DNA from: Oligoflexia bacterium
GTDB taxonomy: Bacteria; Bdellovibrionota; Bdellovibrionia; Bdellovibrionales; Bdellovibrionaceae
Reading direction: 5' to 3'
NCBI GenBank assembly: GCA_016861345.1
Contig: BOLD01000008.1
Coordinates: forward strand, 1 to 64,000
Length of the DNA stretch: 64,000 nucleotides
Shown here: positions 1 to 9,114 of the stretch, piece by piece
Position numbering within the stretch: the first letter of the stretch is position 1
Layout: each line of letters starts with the position of its first letter
Made by a program: the position numbers and the translations under genes
The notes under the pieces: generated by a model
Seen by the model: only the letters and a program-made list of their open reading frames with translations
What the model was told of the DNA's origin: nothing
The model's database searches: none

Positions 1-1385
1 AGGTCAGCTCCCAGTTTTGATTGTCCCAAATCATCACAAGCAATGAATAGTCTTGCCAATCGAGGATGCAGTGGGATTTTTAGAATTTTTTTACCAAGAT
101 CTGTGATTTGATTTTTTTCATCTAAACAGCCCCAGGATTTCAGCTGAAATATGGCGAGTTCTAGACGCTGAGTTTGTGGAGGATCAAACCAAGAAAAACT
201 TCGAAAATCAGTTAAACCTTGCCCAGCTAATGAGAGAAGAGTTTCCGTCAGATCCACTCGGTGAATTTCAGCCACATCAAAATCAGGCATAGAAAGTTCA
301 TCCATTTTTGCCCACATACGAAAAACTCGTCCTGGATATTGCCGACAGGCGCGTCCCGCCCTTTGAGTGGCAGAGGCCTTTGAAATCCGCCCAGTTTCCA
401 TTCGAGAAAGCCCACTACGAGAATGAAAAATCATTCTTCTAGCAAGGCCTGAATCCACAACCGTGTCCATCCCGTTTAAGGTCAATGAACTTTCAGCGAT
501 GTTGGTTGCTAGCACAATTTTCGGTTTTGATGATGACTGCAGAACTTCTTTTTGTTGAGCCAATTGCAGCGACCCGTGAAGCTCCATCAATTGCAGTCCC
601 TGTGTGTGCGACCAGTCTGATAATTTTTCTTTTGTTCTGGCAATTTCTCCAATGCCGGGCAAAAAAACGAGAATATCTTTTTTGGTTGTCGAGGTCGCCC
701 AAGCTTTTTTAATGGTCTCAACCACTCGATCAATAAAATTGTAGTTTGTTTGAAGTAGCTGAGCTTCAGAGCTTAAATTGACTTCAAGCGGAAATGTCTT
801 CCCAGGAACTTGGATAATGGGGGCCTGGCCTAGATATTCGCTTAACTTGGTGGCATCCAAAGTTGCTGACATGACAACAATTTTCAGATCAGGACGTGAG
901 AGTTCTTGAAGTTCTTTCAGTAGTCCCAGAGCGAGATCGACATGGATGGACCGTTCGTGAAATTCATCAAGAATCACACAGCTCACATCTGAGATTTCTG
1001 GATCGGCCGAGATTTTTTTTGAGAGCAGTGCTTCTGTTAAAAAAATCAGTTGGGTTTCACTTGAGGTTTTATTCTCAAAGCGAACTTGATATCCAACTTC
1101 TTTGCCCAGAGCCCAGCCGTTCTCTTCGGCAATTCGTGTTGCGGCCGCAAGTGCAGCCACTCGGCGGGGCTCAAGGACTAGGACTTTCTGTTGGTTTTTT
1201 GGGGTGACCTTATCCTGTTGCATTATCGCAAATCCATTGCCCAGAGTCTTTACTAAGGCAGGGGGAATTCTTGTTGTTTTTCCCGCTCCCGGTGCTGCAG
1301 AGACCACGATTGATGAATGTGATTTTAATTTTTCAATAATTTCATCAAGAGATTCATCTACTGGAAGGGAAGTCAACTTCGACAT
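1..1385 (-). CDS. hrpB: ATP-dependent helicase HrpB, N-terminal part (cut by window edge)
   Basis: This is the first 461 codons of a DEAH-type RNA helicase; the rest lies beyond base 1. The ATG at 1385 opens a frame with no stop to the window edge. Visible motifs in order are Walker A AAPGAGKTT (about residues 30-38), motif Ia LEPRRVAA, the DEAH-type box DEFHER (140-145), motif III MSATLD, LVFLPG, ATNIAESSLTL and motif VI TQRAGRACR. The family normally reads QRAGRAGR, so the Gly to Cys change is slightly unusual. The motif set and spacing match HrpB rather than HrpA. HrpB proteins are usually about 800 residues, so a little over half is present. Its exact RNA substrate is not well defined in the family. 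Confidence 0.93.
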   Translation of the reverse strand, partial: MSKLTSLPVDESLDEIIEKLKSHSSIVVSAAPGAGKTTRIPPALVKTLGNGFAIMQQDKVTPKNQQKVLVLEPRRVAALAAATRIAEENGWALGKEVGYQVRFENKTSSETQLIFLTEALLSKKISADPEISDVSCVILDEFHERSIHVDLALGLLKELQELSRPDLKIVVMSATLDATKLSEYLGQAPIIQVPGKTFPLEVNLSSEAQLLQTNYNFIDRVVETIKKAWATSTTKKDILVFLPGIGEIARTKEKLSDWSHTQGLQLMELHGSLQLAQQKEVLQSSSKPKIVLATNIAESSLTLNGMDTVVDSGLARRMIFHSRSGLSRMETGRISKASATQRAGRACRQYPGRVFRMWAKMDELSMPDFDVAEIHRVDLTETLLSLAGQGLTDFRSFSWFDPPQTQRLELAIFQLKSWGCLDEKNQITDLGKKILKIPLHPRLARLFIACDDLGQSKLGAD

Positions 1386-1521
1386 AAACCGAAATTAAAT
1401 AGTATTGAATTGAAATGCAAGCGAAGATGTGGTGCGTGCTGTTCCAGCATCGTCAATATTTGTCCGACAGAAATAAAATGGCTCAATACATTGAAAATAT
1501 TATAAAATGATGAATTAATAA

Positions 1522-1550
1522 TTGCATGATTATGCGAATATAAATATATT
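1522..1550 (+). promoter_or_regulatory. Predicted sigma-70-type promoter of Y1 transposase-like gene, copy 1
   Basis: TTGCAT (1522-1527), a 17-base spacer and TATATT (1545-1550) lie about 35 bases before the ATG at 1583. The same block, including the following GCC, occurs upstream of the second copy near 11.8 kb, which supports it as a functional conserved promoter. Confidence 0.6.
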
Positions 1551-1582
1551 GCCAATGTTATCAAAATAGAAAGAGCAAAAGA

Positions 1583-2176
1583 ATGCAGCTGAATTTGATT
1601 CCACAGAAAGATCTTAAGGTCATCAAAGCAAGAAGTTTTGGTGGCTCTAGTCTCAAGAAGAGAAGAAAAATCGCAAGACCCCTGCGAGAGGGACTTGTGC
1701 ATCATGTGGTCTTTAAGTCCCGAAAAGCTCAGGGAAAGTTGTCGTTTTATGCACACAAAAAACTGGTTCGTGACCTCTTAAAAGAAAGATCCAGAAAATT
1801 CTATGTTGAGATTTTAGACTTTGTGAATATGGGTAATCATCTTCATCTGAAAGTTCGATTTAAAGATAAAAAGCATTTTCAGAATTTTTTAAGAACTTTT
1901 GCGGCTATTCTCGCGCGGAAAATAACAGGGGCTCATCGGGGGAATAAATTCTCAACAAGTCGAGACCAATCCGTGTCGAAATTCTGGGATGGACTTGTTT
2001 TTACTCGAATCCTGACCTCAAGATTAGAAGAGCTCGGCTTAAGCGGCTATTTTGAGGGAAATCATCGACAAAGGGAGCTTGGCTATAAAGAGCGAGAATT
2101 TTATCTCACAAGATGGAACCAGTTTTTGTATAGACTCAGGCAGCGCCATGCCAGCCGGCTCAAGTTTTCAGATTAG
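1583..2176 (+). CDS. Y1/HUH transposase-like protein (IS200/RAYT type), copy 1
   Basis: A 197-residue protein resembling the single-domain Y1 transposases of IS200/IS605 and REP-associated tyrosine transposases. The HUH motif is seen as NHLHL (His86 and His88), preceded by the usual strand and MGNH turn. A candidate nucleophilic tyrosine is Tyr156 in GYFEGNHRQRE, where canonical members have Y-x-N-P-V-R-A. The first 30 residues are rich in Lys and Arg. A close paralogue lies near 11.9 kb; 105 of the first 120 aligned residues are identical by eye, and this copy has an 8-residue insertion after residue 121. No accessory transposon gene, terminal inverted repeat or target duplication was recognised, so it may be a domesticated or RAYT-like gene rather than a complete insertion sequence. 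Confidence 0.75.
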   Translation: MQLNLIPQKDLKVIKARSFGGSSLKKRRKIARPLREGLVHHVVFKSRKAQGKLSFYAHKKLVRDLLKERSRKFYVEILDFVNMGNHLHLKVRFKDKKHFQNFLRTFAAILARKITGAHRGNKFSTSRDQSVSKFWDGLVFTRILTSRLEELGLSGYFEGNHRQRELGYKEREFYLTRWNQFLYRLRQRHASRLKFSD

Positions 2177-2302
2177 GAAATTGGGTCGAACCAAAATCAA
2201 GTCAATCGAAATTGAACATGGAGGGTGAGGTTTGAGCTTCATAGTTGAAGCATCAAGCATTGTAATCAGACTCACCAAAATCTAGTATCGAGATCAAGCC
2301 AA

Positions 2303-2962
2303 TTAAGAGGAATAAACAAGAACCATGAACTCAGCCTTTTTCTCGCGGATTTGTCTTTTCACTGCCTCGGGCCGACCTTCGAGAATTTGCTCAGTGGATT
2401 GAGTCAAATTCAAAGTCAAAAGAATGGTTCTGTCTCCGAAATTTTCACAAAGTTCGGTCATCATTTTCTCCAGACGATAGGGCGTATCCATCAACACCAC
2501 GGCTCTTTTCTCGCGCTTAAGCTCTTGCCATTGTTTCGCTCGAGTTTCACTTTCAGCAGAAAGAAATCCTCGAAACACAAATTGATCAATTCGCCGCGAA
2601 GATAAAGACAAAAGTCCCATCAAACTTGAAGGGCCAGGAACTGAAAAAACGGGAATTCCTTTTTCACGACACAATCGAACCAGATCAGCACCGGGGTCGC
2701 AAAATCCTGGCGTGCCACAGTCCGTGATCAAAGCAGTGTCGTCAGCCTCACACAATTTGACAAGGTCTCGCAAATCATCCGCAGTGCTGTGTTCATTTAA
2801 CTCTCGATAATCTTTGCCGGAAATGCCGTGGGCTCGTAAAAACTGAGTGGACTCTTTTCTTTCTTCCAGGATGATGGTTTTTGTCTGTCGAAGAATTTCA
2901 AGAGCTCTGATTCCGATGTCATCTTTATTTCCAATGGGCGTGGCGATGAGGTAAAGTGGCAT
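2303..2962 (-). CDS. RsmI-like SAM-dependent methyltransferase (tetrapyrrole methylase family)
   Basis: A 219-residue protein of the RsmI branch, which 2'-O-methylates cytidine 1402 of 16S rRNA. It begins LYLIATPIGNKDDIGIRALE and carries DCGTPGFCDPG, VPGPSSL and a DTPYRL segment where RsmI has ESPHR. It is shorter than typical RsmI (about 280) and has EERKES where RsmI usually has EDTR, so it is a divergent or second family member and the 16S target is uncertain. ATG at 2962 is chosen because the family N-terminus starts there; a TTG at 2968 would overlap the stop of the upstream HAD gene by four bases. The two genes are probably co-transcribed. Confidence 0.8.
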   Translation of the reverse strand: MPLYLIATPIGNKDDIGIRALEILRQTKTIILEERKESTQFLRAHGISGKDYRELNEHSTADDLRDLVKLCEADDTALITDCGTPGFCDPGADLVRLCREKGIPVFSVPGPSSLMGLLSLSSRRIDQFVFRGFLSAESETRAKQWQELKREKRAVVLMDTPYRLEKMMTELCENFGDRTILLTLNLTQSTEQILEGRPEAVKRQIREKKAEFMVLVYSS

Positions 2963-2964
2963 AA

Positions 2965-3726
2965 TCAATCCAATAAATAGTGCATGATGCGTGGAAGTTC
3001 TGTCGGCGGCTCAGCCTTGCCGGCGTGAGTGCTCTCAAAAAAGACGATTTCAACATGCTCGTGAGTGTCTCGAACCAAATTCACATTCACAGGTTCATTT
3101 TCAAAAAACCAAATGCCTTGGTAAACCCCTTCGGGTAGAGCGGCAAACCAATCCGTCTTAAACTGGGCATCATCAAGTCCCTTTTCTGGTTTCAAGACAA
3201 CTTCGGCTCGGGGAACATGAATTGGAAAATTCCATTTTTTAAGCACATCAAGGGTACCCTGATTCATCCGAGGAATATCCCGCCCCGTGAGATAGACAAT
3301 CTCGGCACCAGCTTGATGAAGTTGATTGACGTATTCCGCCGCACCCTCATAGGGTTTATCGTACTGAAGATAGTGATTAGAGAAAAAAGACTCAAGCCAA
3401 AATGTTTTTAATGCTAGGTGAAAATCAGGGTGGTGATTATCAAGGCCAGCCCGAACCAGCGCATTTTTTATTCCCCAATCCGAGCGTAAGGTTTCAGCTT
3501 CTTTTAAAATTTCGCAGCTTTCAGGAAAACGGGACTGATTGTCAGGGTTGTGGGCAAAGTCATGAAGAATTTTCTGAAGCCTTGGGCTCACGTCAAAAAG
3601 GGTCGAGTCTAAATCAAAAACAACAAGGGCGCGGCCTCTATTTTGAATGATTTGAGTGATCTTCGTCAGGATTTCTCGAAGAAGGGTTTTTTGGTTTTGA
3701 TTGGATGTCTGTAGGGACCGCGTCAT
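2965..3726 (-). CDS. HAD-superfamily hydrolase
   Basis: A 253-residue protein with HAD motif I FDLDSTLFD (nucleophile Asp38 and general acid Asp40), motif II YLTGRD (Thr147), lysines in the EVVLKPEKG segment as motif III candidates, and WFFENEPVN in place of the usual acidic motif IV. This suggests a phosphatase of the acid-phosphatase or Cof-like kind, but the substrate cannot be told from the sequence. There is no signal peptide, so it is cytoplasmic. Its stop is three bases from the ATG of the downstream RsmI-like gene, suggesting an operon. Upstream, the divergent phnD starts only 115 bases away. Confidence 0.8.
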   Translation of the reverse strand: MTRSLQTSNQNQKTLLREILTKITQIIQNRGRALVVFDLDSTLFDVSPRLQKILHDFAHNPDNQSRFPESCEILKEAETLRSDWGIKNALVRAGLDNHHPDFHLALKTFWLESFFSNHYLQYDKPYEGAAEYVNQLHQAGAEIVYLTGRDIPRMNQGTLDVLKKWNFPIHVPRAEVVLKPEKGLDDAQFKTDWFAALPEGVYQGIWFFENEPVNVNLVRDTHEHVEIVFFESTHAGKAEPPTELPRIMHYLLD

Positions 3727-3841
3727 TTTAATGATATTCAGCCACGGAAGTTCTTTAAAGGCAAAGAGTTTTCTGTTACATATTCAATCGACTTTTCAGA
3801 TTGCAGATCAGAGTCAATTTCTCTGCAGAAATGGGGTCACT

Positions 3842-4756
3842 ATGGCAAAGTCCTTACGAATCTTAACAACACTGCTTGTTGTTCTTAGTTTAGCTGGCTG
3901 CACGACAAAAAAGGGAGAATTGGGATCTGAAAAGAATCCAGTAAAGCTCTATTTTATCCCTTCAGTGGATGCCAAAGTTCTTGAAGATAACACTCAGATT
4001 TTTAAAGCCTACCTGGAAAAGACAACTCCCTATAAATACGATGTTGCCATACCACAAAGTTTTATTGCCATAGTCGAGGCCTTTGGAACGAAGCGGGCTG
4101 ATGTGGCGGCAATGAACACCTTTGGTTACGTGCTTGCCCATGATAAATACGGAGTCGAAGCGCGCATGACTGTTCTTCGTCACGGCACCTCAACGTACCA
4201 ATCTCAGTTTGTTGCCAAAGAGGGATCCAACATTAAATCATTGGCTGATTTTAAAGGAAAAAAAATGGCCTTTGTCGATGCGGCTTCGACCTCGGGGTAT
4301 TTGCTCCCACTCAAAAAATTAAAAGACAAAAGTATCGAGCCCAGTGAAATTGTCTTTGCTGGAAAGCATGACAGCGTAATCACAATGATTTATCAAGGGC
4401 AGGTGGACGGCGGAGCAACATTTTATTCTCCTCCAATGGGCGGAGCCATCCAAGATGCTCGTCGCTTAGTTCAGACACAGTATCCTGATGTGGAAAAGAA
4501 AATAAAGATCATTGATCTTTCAGACCCCATTCCGAATGATCCCATCGTTTTTCGTAAAGAGATGAGCGAGGAAATGAAAAATACAATTGTCTCTGCCTTT
4601 CTGAAGTTTATGGAGACAGAAGAAGGCAAAGCGGCTTTCATGCAAATCTATGGTGTTGATTCAATGAAGAGAGCAAGTGATTCGGACTATGACGGAGTTC
4701 GCAACATGCTCAAAGCGCTTGGAAAAAACGCTGAAGAAATGATGATGAAGAAGTAA
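3842..4756 (+). CDS. phnD: Phosphonate/phosphite ABC transporter substrate-binding lipoprotein
   Basis: A 304-residue periplasmic binding protein of the PhnD family. The ATG at 3842 gives a lipoprotein signal with lipobox SLAGC (Cys20), so the protein is likely anchored to a membrane rather than soluble. Family features include YFIPSVDA at the mature N-terminus, the central VDAASTSGYLLPLKKL segment and the FAGKHDSVI segment that contribute to the ligand pocket. A longer in-frame extension to 3701 overlaps the divergent HAD gene and has no signal-peptide logic, so it was rejected. It is followed by phnC and phnE. The ligand could be phosphonate, phosphite or hypophosphite; the sequence alone does not decide. 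Confidence 0.9.
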   Translation: MAKSLRILTTLLVVLSLAGCTTKKGELGSEKNPVKLYFIPSVDAKVLEDNTQIFKAYLEKTTPYKYDVAIPQSFIAIVEAFGTKRADVAAMNTFGYVLAHDKYGVEARMTVLRHGTSTYQSQFVAKEGSNIKSLADFKGKKMAFVDAASTSGYLLPLKKLKDKSIEPSEIVFAGKHDSVITMIYQGQVDGGATFYSPPMGGAIQDARRLVQTQYPDVEKKIKIIDLSDPIPNDPIVFRKEMSEEMKNTIVSAFLKFMETEEGKAAFMQIYGVDSMKRASDSDYDGVRNMLKALGKNAEEMMMKK

Positions 4757-4767
4757 AGGATATAAGA

Positions 4768-5538
4768 GTGACAGAGCCCATTCTTCAAATTCGAAATCTC
4801 GTGAAGACTTATCCCAACGGAACCCAGGCCTTAAAGGGAGTCAGTTTTGATGTTCAAAAAGGAGAGTTTCTGGTCATCATTGGTCTGAGTGGCTCAGGTA
4901 AATCCACACTTCTTCGCTGTATTAATCGACTGCACGATCCCACTTCAGGCGAAGTTCTTTTTAATGGTCGAGATATATCCCAAGTTCAGGGTGAAGAAGT
5001 TCGAACAATTCGTCGAAAGATTGCGATGATTTTTCAGCACTTCAATCTTATTCCCCGTCACACTGTGATGAGTAATGTGCTCATGGGGCGGCTGGGCTTC
5101 ACTGGAACAGTGAAAAGTATTTTTGGTTTCTTTTCTGATCAGGATAAAAATTCGGCAATGAAATATCTCGAGCTTGTGGGGATTAAAGAAAAAGCCAAGA
5201 TGAGAGCGGATAACCTTTCCGGTGGACAACAGCAGCGAGTCGCGATTGCGAGAGCCTTGACTCAAAATCCAGAAATTCTTTTAGCCGATGAGCCCGTGGC
5301 CTCTCTTGATCCGGCGACTTGCCACACCGTTATGGATTATCTCCGAGAGGTCAATAAAGAACTGGGGATCACGATTATTGCGAATCTTCACTTTTTAAGC
5401 TTAGTGCGCGAGTACGCAACTCGAGTGATCGCCTTAAAAGGTGGTGAAATTGTTTATCAGGGAAGTCCCAAGGATATTGATGAAGCCTGGTTTGAAAGAA
5501 TTTATGGCGTTGGTACGAAGGACATTCGGATTAACTAG
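4768..5538 (+). CDS. phnC: Phosphonate ABC transporter ATP-binding protein
   Basis: A 256-residue ABC ATPase that would energise the PhnE permease. Walker A is GLSGSGKS (residues 39-46), followed by a Q-loop in IFQHFNLI, the signature NLSGGQQQR, Walker B LLADEP and the D-loop ASLD. The switch histidine sits in IANLHFL. It starts with GTG at 4768, preceded by AAAGGA overlapping the end of phnD, so translation is probably coupled. This is an importer-type ATPase of the PhnC/methionine class by sequence. Confidence 0.92.
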   Translation: MTEPILQIRNLVKTYPNGTQALKGVSFDVQKGEFLVIIGLSGSGKSTLLRCINRLHDPTSGEVLFNGRDISQVQGEEVRTIRRKIAMIFQHFNLIPRHTVMSNVLMGRLGFTGTVKSIFGFFSDQDKNSAMKYLELVGIKEKAKMRADNLSGGQQQRVAIARALTQNPEILLADEPVASLDPATCHTVMDYLREVNKELGITIIANLHFLSLVREYATRVIALKGGEIVYQGSPKDIDEAWFERIYGVGTKDIRIN

Positions 5539-5544
5539 GAGCGC

Positions 5545-6582
5545 ATGATGAATCAAAATGGATATGTCTGGAAACGCACGATTTTTGACTCTCTGATGTT
5601 TGCTTATTTGCTTTGTGTTGTCTTGGTTGTCATTTTTGACCCCGATCAAAAAGAATTGCTCGATCTTGAACAAAACTTTCAAGTTTTTCTCTTTGGAACA
5701 GTGATTGGGGCAGGGCTCAGTTTTCTTTTGAATAAAAAAGGATGGAAAACTTTAGGGGAAATGATTTTTGAGCCGCCCTTTAAAAAGGCTCATGCCGAGG
5801 AAGAAACTTTTTGGAAAACTCTTTCGGGTTGGCAATTGGTCATTTTTGTCGGTGTGACATTTGTTGTGGGTTTAGTTGTCACACGGTTTTCAATTTATGA
5901 ACTTTTAGATGAAGACGGTTTTGCAGGAGCGATGCGACTTTTTAAAGGTCTTGTGAATCCAAATTTAGCGATTCTTCCAAAGGCTGTGCTTAATATTGTT
6001 GAAACAATTTTTATGGCCTTTATGGCTACTATTTTGGCCATTCCTATTGCTTTTGTTCTGAGCTTTTTTGCGGCGAAAAATATCATGACCAGTCGAACGG
6101 GCTTTGCCATTTACATTAGTCTACGAACACTGATGAATGTATCTCGTTCCATCGAAGCTGTTATTTGGGCCATTATTTTCTCGGTTTGGGTGGGAATCGG
6201 AACATTCGCTGGAGTTCTGGCTCTCATGATCCATTCGATTGCTTCTTTGACCAAACAATACTCAGAAATAGTCGAAACCGTAAGTGAAGGACCCATTGAA
6301 GGAATTCAGTCCACAGGGGCCACAAAGCTGCAAACAATTTGGTTTGCGATTGTGCCTCAGGTGATTTTGCCTTATATCTCTTTCACAGTTTACAGATGGG
6401 ATATCAATATCAGAATGGCCACAATTATTGGTTTAGTGGGTGGTGGTGGAATTGGAACGATGTTGATTCAATATCTGGGGCAGGCGATGTGGCCAGAAGT
6501 GGGAACCATCATCATGGTCATCGCTTTTGTTGTTTGGTTTATGGATACGGCCTCTGCTTATTTGCGAGAGGCCTTGAAATAA
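5545..6582 (+). CDS. phnE: Phosphonate ABC transporter permease
   Basis: A 345-residue inner-membrane permease. The C-terminal two thirds is the typical permease domain, with the EAA-type loop seen as VSEGPIEGIQSTGATKLQTI, which contacts the ATPase, and a terminal GGGGIGTML segment common in PhnE. The N-terminal 100 residues carry two or three extra hydrophobic segments, making it longer than many PhnE proteins. The ATG at 5545 follows a TAGGAG ribosome site six bases after the phnC stop. No C-P lyase (phnG-M) or phosphonatase genes follow in the window. The gene converges on the organophosphate antiporter with a 12-base gap. Confidence 0.9.
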   Translation: MMNQNGYVWKRTIFDSLMFAYLLCVVLVVIFDPDQKELLDLEQNFQVFLFGTVIGAGLSFLLNKKGWKTLGEMIFEPPFKKAHAEEETFWKTLSGWQLVIFVGVTFVVGLVVTRFSIYELLDEDGFAGAMRLFKGLVNPNLAILPKAVLNIVETIFMAFMATILAIPIAFVLSFFAAKNIMTSRTGFAIYISLRTLMNVSRSIEAVIWAIIFSVWVGIGTFAGVLALMIHSIASLTKQYSEIVETVSEGPIEGIQSTGATKLQTIWFAIVPQVILPYISFTVYRWDINIRMATIIGLVGGGGIGTMLIQYLGQAMWPEVGTIIMVIAFVVWFMDTASAYLREALK

Positions 6583-6594
6583 TTCTGAAATTTT

Positions 6595-8121
6595 TTATGA
6601 TTTAACGATTTCTGGTTCCTGATTCAGGTTCTGTCCAGCGCCCACACCCGTCGTTGTATCACGGGCACGGTCAACTCCGGTAATATACTTACGAGTAGCT
6701 TCTGGTAATGAATGCCACATTCTCCATGCAAGAAATATAGACATAATAGTGAAGGGAACCAAGAAGACTGGCCACATTTTCCAAGACTCGGGGTTATCGG
6801 CTTTCAGCACATTTCCAAGAACGAGAGATTGTAGCCCTGTTCCCAAGTAAACGAATCCATCTGTAATTCCAGAGGCTGTTGCTGTCATCTTTCGCCCACC
6901 GAAATCGGCAGCGGCAGTTCCAGACATTAAAGAGTGAATCGAAATCGAAAGTAGTCCCAACATCACCGCACAAATACCGACGAGCATTGGCGAAGTGAGA
7001 AGGTTCATGTACATGACCACCGCACACACCAAGCTGATGGTTCCAAAGATGGCCACGGGTGGTGCTCGGCGAGATTGAAAGTATTTATCAGAAAGATGAC
7101 CAGCCATAAAGCCGCCAGCAATACCAGTTAAGCAAAGGATCAGGCCCCAGTTATCGGCGATGACTTCAGCTCCAGTTTGAGGAACAACTTTTGCGAATTT
7201 GAAATACCACTGCATGATACCGTTACGAATAACGCCTGTTGTGAATTCAACAGCGCCAACCATTAAAATGATTGGATGAGTAAGGACCTTTTTAACCATC
7301 TCTCTTTTGCCCATCTCAATATGCATATTTCCTGATGAAGCATCGTGGGTATCAAAGTCCTCGTGTCCTGCATGTGAAGGCATATCTTTTACAAGGATGG
7401 CATCTGCGGTAGCCCAGAAAAGCAGAAGAACTGCGGGGATAAAGAAGACAAACCAAACAGCATCAACGCCAGTGCCCGTTCCGAAAGTTGAAACAAGAAA
7501 ATCTGACATGAAACCTGGTTTTTTAGGAGCTACGCTTGCGGCATCGGCAATACGAGAGTTCCAGTCAAAGGCAAAGTAGATCCCGATTGAGATGATTGAG
7601 CCAAAGATGGCCCCAAAGATTCCTCGTTCGCGAACGTGGAACCAGTAGGCTTTATTTTTAATAATGGAAACGGCTCCGTAACTTTGGAAGTACATATTCA
7701 GAGAGTACAGAATCGAGAAAACCAAAGTGAGATCCATGACCAATGTATCATGCATCACCATATAGGTTGCCACACCCATTGCCATGTTTGCTAAACAGGC
7801 TCCAAGAGTAGCAATCAGCATTCCTCTTTTGCTCCCCAGTTTGTCAACAAGGGGGCCGTTGAGCAAGAAGGACAATCCATAAGTGACGGTCCCTGCAGCG
7901 AAGATCGTTCCAAATCCTGCGATCGACATTTTTGAACCAAGAGCATTGCTGGCAACATTGATATTGTATCTGGCCATGTACAAAAAGGCATAACTCATTC
8001 CAAGTGGGAACCAATTTAAGAATCGGCGCCACATGAATGAGTGTCCGTGCATCATGGGGTTGTAACGAAAGTAAAGACCAATAACGATAACCAGGGTAAT
8101 CAGTACTGAAGCCGCTGCCAT
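6595..8121 (-). CDS. Organophosphate:phosphate antiporter-type MFS transporter (GlpT/UhpT-like)
   Basis: A 508-residue major facilitator protein with about twelve hydrophobic segments. Features of the organophosphate:Pi antiporter family are the MARYNINVA segment after TM1, the loop 2-3 signature DKLGSKRG and a long central loop around 245-275. Relatives exchange glycerol-3-phosphate or hexose-6-phosphate for phosphate across the inner membrane. The central loop here is rich in His and Asp. The ATG at 8121 has AAGGAG upstream. Placed tail to tail with phnDCE, it suggests a local group for organic-phosphorus capture, though separate promoters are needed. The specific substrate is not determined. 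Confidence 0.82.
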   Translation of the reverse strand: MAAASVLITLVIVIGLYFRYNPMMHGHSFMWRRFLNWFPLGMSYAFLYMARYNINVASNALGSKMSIAGFGTIFAAGTVTYGLSFLLNGPLVDKLGSKRGMLIATLGACLANMAMGVATYMVMHDTLVMDLTLVFSILYSLNMYFQSYGAVSIIKNKAYWFHVRERGIFGAIFGSIISIGIYFAFDWNSRIADAASVAPKKPGFMSDFLVSTFGTGTGVDAVWFVFFIPAVLLLFWATADAILVKDMPSHAGHEDFDTHDASSGNMHIEMGKREMVKKVLTHPIILMVGAVEFTTGVIRNGIMQWYFKFAKVVPQTGAEVIADNWGLILCLTGIAGGFMAGHLSDKYFQSRRAPPVAIFGTISLVCAVVMYMNLLTSPMLVGICAVMLGLLSISIHSLMSGTAAADFGGRKMTATASGITDGFVYLGTGLQSLVLGNVLKADNPESWKMWPVFLVPFTIMSIFLAWRMWHSLPEATRKYITGVDRARDTTTGVGAGQNLNQEPEIVKS

Positions 8122-8304
8122 AAATCTCCTTGAGGTGAGGACGAACTAAATTCCGGGTTTTGTATCATTCAGAGGTGCGGGCGTCAAAGGTCTGGACAAA
8201 ACTCTGTCACAAACTTCGACGAAAAGTCTAACTTATAGAATTTACTTAAGTTTTATGGAACCCTGGACGAAAAGAGAGGTATGATAAAACAGTGAGGTAG
8301 AGAT

Positions 8305-9102
8305 ATGTCGAAGTATTATTTATACCATCAAGGTCAGCAACAGGGGCCATTTTCAGATCTTGAGATTGTTACAAAGTATGTGGAAAAAGCTTTTGATGCC
8401 ACGACATATATTTTTGATTCTTTAAAAAATGACTGGGTTTTATTAGTTGAGCATCCACTTTTTATGCAGGCCCTGGCTCGGCCGGCAATGACAGAAGTTG
8501 ATCATATTGTGAATCAAATGGAGCAATTGGCTGACCACCGTCGTCAGAAAAAATGGTTTGTGATGCGAAACGAGGTCAAAACAGGTCCGTTTAACATGCT
8601 TGAGGTTATTCAGCTTCTGCAGGAAAAAAAGATTTTTGAATTTGATCACATTACCAACTCTTCTTTGAAATCATGGAAACGCATCGCTGACTGTGAAGAC
8701 TTCAGTCGTGAGCGCGTTCGCTCATTAAAACAACAAAAAGACGCGGATGTCGTTGGTATCTTTAAAGATCGACAATATGCCCGAGTGAATTATGACTCTC
8801 AAATTCTTGTCCACAATAATAAAAGTGTGTGGAAAGGTCAGAGTTATGAAATTGGCACAGGTGGCGCAGGTTTGGCTCTTGCTGATCAAACACTACAGCT
8901 CGACCAAACAGTATTTCTTCACTTTAAAGTCGGAAGTAAAATTCCTCCGTTTAATGCCATCTGCACGATCGTGAATAAGCAGGCTTCAAAGGCCGGAGCA
9001 GAGATTGTCAAATATGGTGTGAAGTTCACGAATATTAGCAAATCAATTCAAGATCGAATTAAAGAATTTTCGAGTACGTCAGCGACTGATAAGTCTGCAT
9101 AA
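8305..9102 (+). CDS. GYF_2-GYF_2-PilZ domain protein
   Basis: A 265-residue cytoplasmic protein with three modules. Two GYF_2-like repeats, each with the GPF core (residues 14-16 and 94-96), occupy about 1-55 and 82-135. A PilZ domain follows, with the c-di-GMP-binding RxxxR motif as RQYAR (156-160). The second PilZ motif, usually D/N-x-S-x-x-G, reads EIGTGGAG, so Asp and Ser are replaced and binding may be weaker or altered. GYF folds bind proline-rich peptides, so the protein could link c-di-GMP level to a partner protein. It is followed 12 bases later by a VWA lipoprotein gene, probably in the same transcript. Confidence 0.75.
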   Translation: MSKYYLYHQGQQQGPFSDLEIVTKYVEKAFDATTYIFDSLKNDWVLLVEHPLFMQALARPAMTEVDHIVNQMEQLADHRRQKKWFVMRNEVKTGPFNMLEVIQLLQEKKIFEFDHITNSSLKSWKRIADCEDFSRERVRSLKQQKDADVVGIFKDRQYARVNYDSQILVHNNKSVWKGQSYEIGTGGAGLALADQTLQLDQTVFLHFKVGSKIPPFNAICTIVNKQASKAGAEIVKYGVKFTNISKSIQDRIKEFSSTSATDKSA

Positions 9103-9114
9103 AAGGAGAGCTGT

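Noticed and set aside
896-1398. Plus-strand open frames inside hrpB
   Set aside because: The minus strand in this region carries an unbroken set of helicase motifs.
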